NCBI GenBank assembly: GCA_017475035.1
Contig: JAFVGK010000130.1
Location: 1 to 64,000 of the forward strand
Direction of reading: 5' to 3'
Source: Blautia sp.
GTDB lineage: Bacteria; Bacillota; Clostridia; Lachnospirales; Lachnospiraceae
Length of the DNA stretch: 64,000 nucleotides
The position numbers and the translations under genes are program-made. Under the pieces are notes generated by a model, which was not told the DNA's origin, made no database searches, and worked only from the letters and a program-made list of their open reading frames with translations. This document shows, piece by piece, positions 17,319-25,908 of the stretch; position 1 is the stretch's first letter; each line of letters opens with the position of its first letter.

Positions 17319-19088
17319 ATGAAGGGGCAGCCGGAATACCGCAGAGAGTTAAATCGGAGTTATATGGTCTGGCCGTTGATAGAAGGGATGAATGCGGATA
17401 CGTTTCCGGTACGGATGGTAATGTCAAATGAAATTCCGGGATTGTTAAAGGGAAAGCTGATTGGAATGGACGGGGAGATGCTGGCTTATTATGACATCAC
17501 CTCCCTTCAGTCTGTCGAGCAGCTGTATGAAGACAAAAAGATGACGGAGAAGGATGTACGGCTGATTGCGGGCGGCGTGATCAGGATGCTGGAAACAATC
17601 AGGGAATATTTTATATCCTCCGAAAGCCTGATCCTGGATGCGGAAATGATCTATACAAATGCGGCAAGAAGCGAAATCTATTTTTGCTGTCTTCCCGGAT
17701 ACCAGGAGCCTGTGAAGCAGCAATTCCTGACCCTTATGGAATATATGCTTCCGAAGCTGGATCATAAGGATCCCGGCGCTGTCGGTTTAGGGTATGGGTT
17801 ATATCGGGCCAGCATAGGGGAAGCCTTTGCGATCGAAGAATTAAAAAAATGTCTGTATCATGAAGCAGAAGAGCCGATACGGGATGCAGATCGGGGGATT
17901 GTCACTGACGGATCCCTGAAAAGAGATGCCATGATAAAAGACGATCCAATATCCATACAGGAGCAGTCTTCAGGACAGCCTTCAGGAGATTTTCGGACTA
18001 TGCAGTCTCCGTTTATCAAAGCCGGAGAGAGTGAAAGAAAGTTATACAGAAATACAGATGTCTGCCCGGCGGCTATGGATAAAAGCCGGCAGGAATATTC
18101 CCGGCATGACGGAAAAGGAATCCCGACATCCCTGCGGGTTTTTTTATGGATTCTGGCAGGCACGGCCTGTATGACGGCAGTCGTCGTCGCAAAGCAGCTT
18201 GGTTATCTGCCTTCGATTCCTATGGAGTATCTTTTGGCGGCTATTCTGGCAATCATGTGTATCTGTGTGCTGGTTTGTTATGTGTCCGAAAAATCCAGGC
18301 AGAAAGCTCAGAAACAGATGCGATGGACGTTTCTGGAAGAGGGGGAAAGCCGACAGGATCCCTCAGAGAAGAAACCCACACAATGGAGTGAACCCGTACA
18401 ATGGAGTGAACCCGTACAATGGAGTGAACCCGTACAATGGAATGAACCTGCACGGCGGAGTGAACCTGGACAATGGAGTGAACCTGCCCGGCGGAGTGAA
18501 CCTGGACAATGGAGTGAACCTGGACAATGGAGTGAACCTGAACAAAGGAATGAATCTGCACGGTGGAATGAATCTGTACAGCAGAGAGAACCTGTATTCA
18601 TGATGGTTGAAAGAAGAACAGGAGAGCGGGCTGACCAGGTAAAGAATCGAGAAAAAGCCATCGAAAAATCCTCTCTGTGGCAAAACCCATGGGAAAATCT
18701 TTCCCCGGAACAAAAAAGGGAAGAAAAGACAGAGGTATTTTCCGATGCCGGGGACGGTGAGACGGTTGTCCTGCATCAGACGAAGGGACGGCAGACTGCC
18801 AGCCTGATGAGCCGCAAGACAGGCGAATACCCTCCGATTTTTCTTGATAAAGACCTGATTGTATTAGGAAAGCTGGATCAGGCGGTTGACGCCGTGATCG
18901 CCTGTCCTACAGTCAGCAGAATCCATGCGAAAATCCGAAAAAAGGAGGAAGGGTATTTTCTTACAGATCTCAATTCCATGAACGGTACCGCAGTGAACGG
19001 ACGTATGCTCTCGGGAGATGAAGAATATCTTCTGCACGATCAGGATCAGGTTGACTTTGCGGAAGCCGGGTACATCTTTCTTGAATAA
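17319..19088 (+). CDS. DUF6382-like protein with membrane hairpin and C-terminal FHA domain
   Basis: A 589-residue protein. The N-terminal ~190 residues resemble the DUF6382 region found with FHA domains in Clostridia tad loci. Two adjacent hydrophobic segments (~275-323) form a membrane hairpin. Residues ~353-426 are an imperfect tandem repeat of a six-residue unit (QWSEPV). The C-terminal FHA domain (~495-589) keeps GK, SRIHAKI (~533) and LNSMNGT, the phosphothreonine-binding pattern. It may link Ser/Thr phosphorylation to pilus assembly (inference). GGGGGAG precedes the ATG. Confidence 0.75.
   Translation: MKGQPEYRRELNRSYMVWPLIEGMNADTFPVRMVMSNEIPGLLKGKLIGMDGEMLAYYDITSLQSVEQLYEDKKMTEKDVRLIAGGVIRMLETIREYFISSESLILDAEMIYTNAARSEIYFCCLPGYQEPVKQQFLTLMEYMLPKLDHKDPGAVGLGYGLYRASIGEAFAIEELKKCLYHEAEEPIRDADRGIVTDGSLKRDAMIKDDPISIQEQSSGQPSGDFRTMQSPFIKAGESERKLYRNTDVCPAAMDKSRQEYSRHDGKGIPTSLRVFLWILAGTACMTAVVVAKQLGYLPSIPMEYLLAAILAIMCICVLVCYVSEKSRQKAQKQMRWTFLEEGESRQDPSEKKPTQWSEPVQWSEPVQWSEPVQWNEPARRSEPGQWSEPARRSEPGQWSEPGQWSEPEQRNESARWNESVQQREPVFMMVERRTGERADQVKNREKAIEKSSLWQNPWENLSPEQKREEKTEVFSDAGDGETVVLHQTKGRQTASLMSRKTGEYPPIFLDKDLIVLGKLDQAVDAVIACPTVSRIHAKIRKKEEGYFLTDLNSMNGTAVNGRMLSGDEEYLLHDQDQVDFAEAGYIFLE
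18376..18600 (+). repeat. In-frame 18-nt minisatellite in the FHA gene
   Basis: About twelve imperfect copies of an 18-nt unit (type CAATGGAGTGAACCCGTA) encode W/R-S-E-P-V/G-Q repeats. Because the unit is a multiple of three, several other frames also stay open and look repetitive. Variants alternate CCCGTA, CCTGGA, CCTGCC, showing partial homogenisation. Confidence 0.85.
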
Positions 19089-19121
19089 GCATCAGGTCTT
19101 AAACGAGTGTTCTGATACTTT

Positions 19122-19146
19122 CATGACCTTTTGTCGCCTGAATCAT
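19122..19146 (+). repeat. Repeat R5, copy after the FHA gene
   Basis: CATGACCTTTTGTCGCCTGA then ATCAT. Nearly identical to 58908-58932 and to the minus-strand copy at 9196-9217. Shorter matches are at 38710-38727 (minus) and 48402-48419. Confidence 0.75.
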
Positions 19147-19158
19147 ACAAATACATTC

Positions 19159-19191
19159 ATGATTTCGGTACTAACCCGGTACCGAAATCAT
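19159..19191. terminator. Perfect 13-bp inverted repeat, possible terminator of the Tad locus
   Basis: ATGATTTCGGTAC (19159-19171) and GTACCGAAATCAT (19179-19191) with a 7-nt loop. The following sequence AATTAATTTTGG is only weakly T-rich, so it may be a weak terminator or a protein-binding site. Confidence 0.5.
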
Positions 19192-19429
19192 AATTAATTT
19201 TGGTTTTAGTGACGAACGAGTGGAAGTTTACATGTGAATTCAACGTTTTTCGGTAATTGGAAAATCCTGTGCAGGTTATTTTTGCGCCTTTTTATATGTT
19301 GCAAATTTATTAACTTCTGACTGCCGGGCACAAATAGAGTTACGGTAAAAATAAGGTAGAAAAGAAACAGAAAATGTGTTATCCTGTACCTCAAAGGTCA
19401 TGATCAGGATCTGGAAAGGTAGACGCGGG

Positions 19430-20020
19430 ATGGAAAAATGGAAAAAATATCCGGCTACGGCGTTGTTTGTACTGGCCAATGCCGTTATGTTTGTGATTGT
19501 TGAGATAGGCGGCTCCTCGGAAAGCAGCACGCATCTGCTGAAATACGGAGCGATGTATGTTCCGCTTGTCACACAGGAAGGGCAGTGGTTTCGGGTCCTT
19601 ACCGCTATGTTTCTTCATTTTGGGATGGAGCATCTGTTAAATAACATGCTCGTGCTGATCGTGCTGGGATTACGGCTGGAACCTTTGTTCGGCAGTATTT
19701 CGTATGCGCTGGTCTATCTTCTTGGAGGAATAGGGGGAAACCTTGCATCCATGCGCTTTTCACCCGACGCGGCAAATGCCGTAAGCGCAGGAGCGTCAGG
19801 CGCGGTCTTTGCTTTGATGGGAGCGATGCTGTACGCGCTGCTTCAGGGGAAAGGACGCGTTAAAGATCTGAGCACAACCCAGATTCTGGTGATGGCAGCC
19901 ATGTCCTTGTATCTCGGGTTTGCCTCGAAAGGCGTGGATAATATCGCCCATATCGGCGGGATGGTCTGCGGGTTTTGCCTGGCTGTGATCCTGTATCACC
20001 CAAAACGCAGACAGATATAA
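19430..20020 (+). CDS. Rhomboid family intramembrane serine protease
   Basis: 196-residue multi-spanning membrane protein with about six helices. The rhomboid active site is intact: GASGAVFAL (Ser123) and NIAHIGG (His174), with the HFGMEHLLNNM motif of helix 2 (~62-72). It cleaves substrates within the membrane; the target is unknown. The start is placed at 19430, where MEKWKKYP gives a normal rhomboid N-terminus. An upstream in-frame ATG at 19376 would add 18 residues without a clear ribosome binding site. Confidence 0.9.
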   Translation: MEKWKKYPATALFVLANAVMFVIVEIGGSSESSTHLLKYGAMYVPLVTQEGQWFRVLTAMFLHFGMEHLLNNMLVLIVLGLRLEPLFGSISYALVYLLGGIGGNLASMRFSPDAANAVSAGASGAVFALMGAMLYALLQGKGRVKDLSTTQILVMAAMSLYLGFASKGVDNIAHIGGMVCGFCLAVILYHPKRRQI

Positions 20021-20043
20021 AGGAACCTTTTTAATCATATTTA

Positions 20044-20140
20044 TGGAGACATATTCTGTCCTGGAGCGCGAAGCGCATCAGGCAGCAAAATAGTCATCCG
20101 GTCGATATGCCGGTTTACAATTATCATTGTAAGAGGAGGA
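20044..20140 (+). repeat. RIR-related repeat (subfamily 2) 5' of the HIT gene
   Basis: It begins TGGAGACATATTCTGTCCTG and GAGCGCGAAGCGCATCAGG, continues CAAAATAGTCATCCGG, and ends with AAGAGGAGGATG, the HIT ribosome binding site. The closest copy is 45926-46020, in front of znuB, which matches for about 55 nt in its 5' half. The CATCCG and AGGAGG blocks link it to the main RIR family. Confidence 0.7.
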
Positions 20141-20146
20141 TGTATT

Positions 20147-20548
20147 ATGGAAAACTGTATTTTCTGCAAAATCGCAAACGGTGAGATCCCTTCCGCTACG
20201 CTGTATGAAGACGATGATTTTCGCGTGATTCTTGATCTGGGACCGGCGTCAAAGGGTCATTCTCTGATCCTGCCTAAGAGCCATGCGGCAAACATCTATG
20301 AACTACCGGATGAGCTTGCGGCAAAGGCTATGGTGCTTGCCAAAAAGATCGCAGGTACTTTGACAGACGGACTTCATTGTGACGGCCTGAACATTATACA
20401 GAATAATGGCGAAGTCGCCGGGCAGACGGTATTTCATTTCCATATGCATCTGATCCCGAGATATGCCGGACAGAAAGTAGGCCTGACCTGGACGCCCGGA
20501 ACGCTTTCCGAGGAGGATAAGCAGGAAATCCTCGGACTTTTCGCGTAG
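20147..20548 (+). CDS. HIT family nucleotide hydrolase
   Basis: 133-residue histidine-triad protein. The catalytic motif HFHMHLIPR (97-105) is intact, and CIFCKI (4-9) near the N-terminus is the usual zinc/structural cysteine pair of Hint-type proteins. Members hydrolyse nucleoside phosphoramidates or dinucleotides; the substrate here is not known. GAGGAGGATG gives an ideal ribosome binding site, contributed by the preceding repeat. Confidence 0.92.
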   Translation: MENCIFCKIANGEIPSATLYEDDDFRVILDLGPASKGHSLILPKSHAANIYELPDELAAKAMVLAKKIAGTLTDGLHCDGLNIIQNNGEVAGQTVFHFHMHLIPRYAGQKVGLTWTPGTLSEEDKQEILGLFA

Positions 20549-20606
20549 TGTGATTCGGATGACAAGAGAGCAGTGCGTTTAGATCGGCTTTCGCAGGCGA
20601 ATTATG

Positions 20607-20710
20607 AATGAGACATGATCTGCCCACGGCTGCGTTTTTTGCAGACGTGGCTGCAAAATAGTCATCCGTGACCATTGGGTCAGAGTACAAAACTTCCTTC
20701 AGGGAGGATG
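20607..20710 (+). repeat. RIR-related repeat without a co-oriented gene
   Basis: Contains GAGACATGATCTG, GCTGCAAAATAGTCATCCG, GGGTCAGAGTACAAAACTTC and AGGGAGGATG, the RIR signatures ending in a ribosome binding site. No plus-strand gene follows: the next 50 nt are a terminator and then murG on the other strand. It is an orphan copy. Confidence 0.6.
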
Positions 20711-20764
20711 AAAAAAGAGGCTGCGGATCCCACAACTATGGGATTATCGTATGCCTCTTTTTTT
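20711..20764. terminator. Bidirectional terminator between HIT and murG
   Basis: AAAAAAGAGGC at 20711 pairs with GCCTCTTTTTTT near 20753-20764, with ATCCCA/TGGGAT pairs inside. A-runs and T-runs on both sides suit the two convergent transcripts. Confidence 0.8.
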
Positions 20765-20793
20765 GCAGAGCTTTTTCTCTGATCTTTATGAAA

Positions 20794-21864
20794 TTATTTA
20801 ACTGTTTCCCGGATCAGTTCAATAACAGCTTTGACAGGATCTCCCAGAACACCTGCCTGCATGGTCCGGATATAAGTTTCCCGGTTCTGATATAAATTCT
20901 GGATAGCTGAAAAGAGCTTATCCGGAGTGATTTCTTCTTCCTCGAGGACAACGGAGAAGCCTTGTTTTTCAAATGAGCGTGCGTTCAGGATCTGGTCTCC
21001 CCTGCTGGCGTTTTTGGAAAGAGGAATCAGCAGATTTGGTTTTGCCAGTGCGAGAAGTTCAAAAATCGCATTAGCCCCGGCGCGGCTGATGATCAGGTCC
21101 GACATGGCGAAGAGATCCTTCAGCTCGTCCTGGATATATTCATACTGGACATATCCTTCGGTGCCCTTTAAAGCTTCTTCCAGCTTGCCTTTCCCGCAAA
21201 GATGGATAACCTGAAACTGAGGAAGCAGCTTTGGCAGAATTTCCCGTACATGGGCGTTGACGGAAGCAGCTCCCTGACTGCCCCCGATAATCAGGATGAC
21301 AGGCTTTCCGGGAGTAAGTCCGGTAAAGGCAAAGCCTCTCTGTGCATCTCCCTTCAAAAGAGCGGCTCGGATCGGAGTCCCTGTATGGACGGATTTTCCT
21401 TCCGGAAGGGAAGCTACTGTCTCGGGAAAGCTTGTACAGATCCGGGTGGCATGCGGGATGCAGATCCGGTTAGCCAGACCCGGCGTCATATCCGATTCGT
21501 GGCAGATGACGGGTACGTGAAGCCTGTCCGCTGCCAGGACGACAGGAACACTCACAAATCCGCCTTTGGAAAACACAATATCCGGACGGAGCTTTTTGAT
21601 GAGAGAAGCCGCCTCGTTAAAGCCCTTAATCACGCGGACGGGATCCGTGAAATTCTTCAGATCGAAGTAACGGCGGAACTTACCGGTGGAGATCCCGTAA
21701 TAAGGAATTCCCTCCGCTTCCACGAGACCCTTTTCAATCCCGTCATAGGAACCGATGTAAAAGATTTCGAATCCGAGTTCCCGGAGTCTGGGTACGAGAG
21801 CGAGATTCGGAGTTACGTGACCGGCAGTTCCGCCGCCGGTCAGGATGATACGTTTGTCGGCCAT
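20794..21864 (-). CDS. murG: UDP-GlcNAc--lipid I N-acetylglucosaminyltransferase MurG
   Basis: 356-residue GT28 glycosyltransferase that adds GlcNAc to lipid I to make lipid II on the inner face of the membrane. GGGTAGHVTP near residues 10-19 is the lipid-side glycine loop. FSKGGFVSVP, GGSQGA and SRAGANAIFELLALAKP are the other family motifs. The ATG at 21864 has GATGAGGTG upstream; an in-frame ATG at 21900 would add 12 residues without a better site. The gene stands alone, away from a mur/fts cluster. Confidence 0.93.
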   Translation of the reverse strand: MADKRIILTGGGTAGHVTPNLALVPRLRELGFEIFYIGSYDGIEKGLVEAEGIPYYGISTGKFRRYFDLKNFTDPVRVIKGFNEAASLIKKLRPDIVFSKGGFVSVPVVLAADRLHVPVICHESDMTPGLANRICIPHATRICTSFPETVASLPEGKSVHTGTPIRAALLKGDAQRGFAFTGLTPGKPVILIIGGSQGAASVNAHVREILPKLLPQFQVIHLCGKGKLEEALKGTEGYVQYEYIQDELKDLFAMSDLIISRAGANAIFELLALAKPNLLIPLSKNASRGDQILNARSFEKQGFSVVLEEEEITPDKLFSAIQNLYQNRETYIRTMQAGVLGDPVKAVIELIRETVK

Positions 21865-21971
21865 AAAACTCACCTCATCTAAGACGCCGGTTTCCGGCAT
21901 CTTTGTCGGCTGTCCCGGTACTGCGCACCGTGGACGGCATTCTTAGTAAACGACTTTTCAGACTTTGTCAA

Positions 21972-22000
21972 AGATATAGTAAACGAACAGGATGCCTGCA
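21972..22000 (+). repeat. Short repeat R6, copy 1
   Basis: AGATATAGTAAACGAACAGG then ATGCCTGCA resembles 46865-46893 (AGATATGGTAAACGGATAAA then ATGCCTGCA). It lies in the gap upstream of murG. Confidence 0.5.
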
Positions 22001-22095
22001 TTTTGATTCGTTTACAGCGCCGGATATACACTGCGTAAGCGGTATCTTTCTGCAGTAAGGAGCTGCGCATACTATCAGACCGTCTTCTCCGATCC

Positions 22096-22338
22096 TCATG
22101 CAGTCGCCTGTTTTAACGCGCGGGCGAGCTGATCCGGGCATGAAGTAGGTCTCATCCCGCATCGGATTCCCTCGAGACGGGAGATCACTTCATCCACATC
22201 CATGCCCTCCACCAGGGTGGCAACCCCTTGGGTATTGCCCGAGCACCCGCCTATAAACCGGACATTACGTACTTTGCGCTCTTCATCGATATCGAATTCT
22301 ATGGCACGGGAACATACCCCTTTCGTCTGATATACCAT
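22096..22338 (-). CDS. TSCPD domain protein (TIGR03905-like)
   Basis: 80-residue protein. FIGGCSGNTQGVATLVEGM and the C-terminal PTSCPDQLARAL are the signatures of the small stand-alone TSCPD family. It has four cysteines (9, 32, 60, 67 approx.), suggesting metal binding. The same domain occurs in class II ribonucleotide reductases and elsewhere; the role of the stand-alone form is unknown. GGAGG lies eight bases before the ATG, and a strong promoter at 22396-22424 reads into it. Confidence 0.85.
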   Translation of the reverse strand: MVYQTKGVCSRAIEFDIDEERKVRNVRFIGGCSGNTQGVATLVEGMDVDEVISRLEGIRCGMRPTSCPDQLARALKQATA

Positions 22339-22395
22339 TTTAAACCTCCATATATTCTGAAAAAAATCATTTCGTTATCCTTCCGAACCACTGCC

Positions 22396-22424
22396 ATTAT
22401 ACCAGAACCGGATGATCCGCTCAA
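22396..22424 (-). promoter_or_regulatory. Sigma-A promoter of the TSCPD gene
   Basis: On the minus strand: TTGAGC (22424-22419), 17-nt spacer, perfect TATAAT (22401-22396). Confidence 0.75.
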
Positions 22425-22530
22425 TCCTATAATAAAAAATCTTTTATGCCTTCTCTTTCATTCCTGGCGGCACCAGGTTTGCAGGGCATGGAGGTCTGCG
22501 CTGCATGGAACCACCCGGACAAAAAAAGAC

Positions 22531-22559
22531 TTGATACTGCTTCGAATAAAGGTTATGAT
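22531..22559 (+). promoter_or_regulatory. Sigma-A promoter of mtnN
   Basis: TTGATA (22531-22536), 17-nt spacer, TATGAT (22554-22559). It lies 37 nt before the TTG start and is divergent from the TSCPD promoter about 107 nt away. Confidence 0.75.
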
Positions 22560-22595
22560 AATATAAGGAAGAAAAGCAGATAAAGGGGAAAAACA

Positions 22596-23321
22596 TTGAA
22601 TAAAAAGATAAAGAAAATCGGTATTATAGGCGCGATGGAGCAGGAGGTTGCCAGGCTTAAGGACATCCTGGAGGATGTTGAGGTAAGTCATATCGCGGCT
22701 ATGGATTTCTATGAAGGAAAGATGCATGGTACTCCCGTGGTGATCGTCCGTTCCGGCGTCGGAAAAGTAAACGCCGCGATCTGTACGCAGATCCTGATCG
22801 ACAGATACCAGGCGGACGCCATCATAAATACCGGCATTGCCGGGAGCCTTGATGCTTCCATAGACATCGGGGATATTGTGGTTTCAACGGATCTGATACA
22901 GCATGATGTAGATGCCCGTGTTTTCGGGTACGCTCCCGGAGAGATCCCGCAGCTGAAAAAGCTGTCTTTTGCCGCGGATGAGCATATGCGGCGGCTGGCG
23001 GCGGAGATCTGCCGTCAGGAAATTCCCGGGATCCATGTTCATGAAGGAAGGATTGCCTCCGGCGATATTTTTGTCAGCAGTAAAGAGAAAAAGGAGGAAA
23101 TCGCGGCGACCTTTGCCGCGTCAGCGGCAGAAATGGAAGGCGCAGCCATCGCCCAGACAGCCTGGCTGAACAGGATCCCATTTGTGGTGCTTCGCGCGAT
23201 CTCAGACAAGGCGGACGGCAGCGCGTTCATGGATTATGACGCGTTTGAAAGCCTTGCGATCGAACACAGCCTGATTCTTACGGAAAAGTTTGTCGAGAGA
23301 TTCACACAGTCAGAAGGCTGA
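22596..23321 (+). CDS. mtnN: 5'-methylthioadenosine/S-adenosylhomocysteine nucleosidase
   Basis: 241-residue MTA/SAH nucleosidase that releases adenine from MTA, SAH and 5'-deoxyadenosine. IGAMEQEV near the N-terminus (Glu15), INTGIAGSL, VEMEGAAIAQ-type AEMEGAAIAQ and AISDKADGSA are the family motifs. The start is a TTG at 22596 with AAAGGGGAA upstream; no ATG exists before the IIGAM motif. Its last codons and stop (CAGAAGGCTGA-like, 23312-23321) coincide with the first bases of the RIR repeat that follows. Confidence 0.93.
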   Translation: MNKKIKKIGIIGAMEQEVARLKDILEDVEVSHIAAMDFYEGKMHGTPVVIVRSGVGKVNAAICTQILIDRYQADAIINTGIAGSLDASIDIGDIVVSTDLIQHDVDARVFGYAPGEIPQLKKLSFAADEHMRRLAAEICRQEIPGIHVHEGRIASGDIFVSSKEKKEEIAATFAASAAEMEGAAIAQTAWLNRIPFVVLRAISDKADGSAFMDYDAFESLAIEHSLILTEKFVERFTQSEG

Positions 23322-23411
23322 ACCTGCTGCTCCGGCAGCTCAAATGTTGAAGCGGCAGAATCAGGATCCGAAGACATGGAGTCAATGTACAGAACTGTGT
23401 TGCAGGAGGAA
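23311..23411 (+). repeat. RIR repeat 5' of the 818-residue exported protein
   Basis: CAGAAGGCTGA, then CTCCGGCAGCTCAAATGTTG, AAGCGGCAGAATCAGGATCC, GAAGACATGGAGTCAATGTA and CAGAACTGTG, ending CAGGAGGAAAG. It overlaps the mtnN stop and supplies the next gene's Shine-Dalgarno. Confidence 0.75.
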
Positions 23412-23421
23412 AGCGTAGTAA

Positions 23422-25878
23422 ATGAAAAAAATGTTGGGGAGAGCGCTGATTCTCCTTGTAGTCTTTGTCCTGAGCGTTGCAGGTACGGCTTTGGGACTGA
23501 ATCATTCCGACACCCAGGACCGGCAGATCATGAACGACCCCACTCTGGCTGAACTGATGGAGGAGTTTGACGGGATTCTGGCAAATCGTATGTGCGGTTA
23601 TACGAAACCGATGCAGGCAGAGTTCGTCCGGGATTGCATCACTCCGCTCGATACGACAAAAAAAGTGACGTTTGTCGTAAATCCCTATGATCTCAGAGTG
23701 GACAGTCTTTCCTACGAGATCCGTACGCCGGATGGCTTGAAGGTTCTGGAAAACCGAAAAGTAAAGAACCTGACAAAATCGGATGACGGTTTTCTGCGGA
23801 CCACGATTGAAGTCAATTCAGATCTGAGAGTGAACCAGGAATACCTGATGCTGATTCAGCTGGAAACAAACCGCGGCCTGATATATTTCTATACGCGTCT
23901 TGTTTCCAGATCCAATCTGAACACGATTAATCACCTGAGATTCGTATATAATTTTGTGGAGAGAAGCCTGGACAAACAATCGGCTGACGAACTGGTGGAC
24001 TATCTGGAGGTGGAAGCTACCAATGACTGGACGAATTACCATACCATTGATGTCCATGCCACCCTGCGCCAGATCAGCTGGGGCGCGTTAGGCGTCAGGA
24101 TGTACCGCAGAGGGATTCCGGTGATCAAGGATATCAATGAGACAACGGCAAGTATTTCCATGGAATATCAGCTGACCGCGGTTAATAATGACGGCGAAGA
24201 CGAGTATTATGATGTTTCCGAATTTTATCGTTTACGTTTCTTTGAATCAAGACCCTATCTTCTGGATCTTGACCGCAGGGCTACCCAGATTTTTTCTCCG
24301 GGAGTATCGTCGATCTCGTCAGCAGGCGTGACATTGGGAATCCGCGATCGAAATGTGGAATACCTGAGCAATAAGGAGAACGGACTGGTTGCATTTGTAC
24401 AGGAAGGAGATCTGTGGACCTTTTCTCCAAAGGACGGCAAAGCGACCAGGATTTTCACCTTCCGCAAAGATGCCGGTTCCGATTACAGAGACGCCAGAAA
24501 TAACCATGATATTCAGATCACCAGGCTTTATGACAACGGGGATCTGGATTTTGTTCTCTATGGCTACATGAACAGAGGGGAGCGCGAAGGACAGTGCGGC
24601 GTCCTTGTCTATCATTATGACGCGGATCAGAATGATGTGGAGGAGCGTATTTTCATCCCCTCCACAGAGTCCTATGATTTCCTGAAGAGAGATTTCGGCA
24701 GGCTGTCCTATGTGACTGAGGATGGAAGGCTTTTCCTGCTCTTTGCGGGGAAATTATATGAGGTTACCCTTTCGGACGGGAGCTATCGCGTGATAGAGGA
24801 GGGCATCGATACGGAACAGTTCGCCGTATCCGCTTCCCGCGCCTATGCTGCCTGGAGCGTTCTGGAGGGCAGTCAGGCAGGCGCAATTAAGGTAATCTCC
24901 TTTGATACGATGGAGACCACCATCCGTATTCCGGATGAGGAGCGTCAGCTGCGTCTGATCGGGTTTATGAATGAAGACGTGGTCTATGGCGTGATGCGGG
25001 AAAAGGATATTCTGAGCGACGGAGACGGTCATATCAAAGAAGGCATCCGCATGCTGAGATTTGAAGATTTTGAAGGGAATATCCTGAAGAAATATTCTCC
25101 GGATAAAGACTTTTATATCACGGATGTTTCCCTGACCAGTATGCTGGTGGAATTTAATCTTTCGCAAAAAGAAAACGGCGCTTATGTCGTATCGAAGAAA
25201 GACAATATTCTGAATAACCGGCTTCTCGCGGAAAATTCCGTTATGGTGGAGCTCGAATCGGACGAAAGAGAAGGAATTCGTGTGCGGCTGGCTTTCAGCG
25301 ATGTGACGATGGCGAAGGAGCCTCTGGTTGTCTACGCAAAACTGAAGCATGCAGTAGATCTGTCCGCTGATCTGGGCTCGCAGTCTATCGCCAGGGATAT
25401 GTATTATGTGTATGCCCACGGAAATCTTACGGGGATTTACTATAACCCGGCAAAAGCCGTAAGCGCGGCTGATGAACAGCTGGGCGTGGTTCTGAACCGT
25501 CACCAGCAGTATATCTGGGAACGCGGCAATAAAAAGACGCAGATCCAGCTTGATTCGGGCGATGTGCCTGAAATCATGAAAACAGGGACCATGGATCGGG
25601 AGGCTTTGCGTACGGGGCTGGAAGGTGAGGGGGATGTGCTTGACCTTTCAGGCTGTTCACTGGACAGCATCCTGTATGAGGTAAGCGCGAGAAGGCCTGT
25701 CCTGGCAAGAATATCCAAGGATGAAACTGTTGTGATCATAGGCTATGACGCATACAACACCTGGCTGATTAATACGAAAACCGGTGAAGTATATGCAAAC
25801 GGCATGGAAGAAAGCGAAGAGATGTTTGAAAAAGCGGGAAACATCTATCTGTCTTTTATGGAGGCTCCGGTTTACTGA
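23422..25878 (+). CDS. Large exported protein of unknown function
   Basis: 818 residues with one N-terminal hydrophobic helix (LGRALILLVVFVLSVAGTAL, ~5-24), so anchored or secreted. The remainder is soluble and beta-rich. Residues ~330-480 contain repeated short strands (GLVAFVQEGDLWTFSPKDG and similar) resembling a beta-propeller. The C-terminus (~740-818, PVLARISKDETVVIIGYDAY, LINTKTGEVYANG) resembles the end of a C39-like peptidase fold, but the usual His before the GYD segment is missing. I do not recognise a named family. The RBS AGGAGGAAAG is eight bases from the ATG. It is flanked by RIR repeats on both sides, so it may be monocistronic. Confidence 0.6.
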   Translation: MKKMLGRALILLVVFVLSVAGTALGLNHSDTQDRQIMNDPTLAELMEEFDGILANRMCGYTKPMQAEFVRDCITPLDTTKKVTFVVNPYDLRVDSLSYEIRTPDGLKVLENRKVKNLTKSDDGFLRTTIEVNSDLRVNQEYLMLIQLETNRGLIYFYTRLVSRSNLNTINHLRFVYNFVERSLDKQSADELVDYLEVEATNDWTNYHTIDVHATLRQISWGALGVRMYRRGIPVIKDINETTASISMEYQLTAVNNDGEDEYYDVSEFYRLRFFESRPYLLDLDRRATQIFSPGVSSISSAGVTLGIRDRNVEYLSNKENGLVAFVQEGDLWTFSPKDGKATRIFTFRKDAGSDYRDARNNHDIQITRLYDNGDLDFVLYGYMNRGEREGQCGVLVYHYDADQNDVEERIFIPSTESYDFLKRDFGRLSYVTEDGRLFLLFAGKLYEVTLSDGSYRVIEEGIDTEQFAVSASRAYAAWSVLEGSQAGAIKVISFDTMETTIRIPDEERQLRLIGFMNEDVVYGVMREKDILSDGDGHIKEGIRMLRFEDFEGNILKKYSPDKDFYITDVSLTSMLVEFNLSQKENGAYVVSKKDNILNNRLLAENSVMVELESDEREGIRVRLAFSDVTMAKEPLVVYAKLKHAVDLSADLGSQSIARDMYYVYAHGNLTGIYYNPAKAVSAADEQLGVVLNRHQQYIWERGNKKTQIQLDSGDVPEIMKTGTMDREALRTGLEGEGDVLDLSGCSLDSILYEVSARRPVLARISKDETVVIIGYDAYNTWLINTKTGEVYANGMEESEEMFEKAGNIYLSFMEAPVY

Positions 25879-25908
25879 GAATGGAACGGTATCGGGATCC
25901 GTTTAAAA

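Larger units (their letters stand above)
19089..19429. other. Intergenic region between the FHA and rhomboid genes
   Basis: 341 nt without a gene. It holds repeat R5 (19122-19146) and a perfect 13-bp inverted repeat (19159-19191). The rest is AT-rich with no clear promoter. Confidence 0.5.

Noticed and set aside
18376..18600. CRISPR-like array of ~18-nt repeats
   Set aside because: There are no spacers between units; it is an in-frame tandem repeat within the FHA protein gene, and no cas genes are near.
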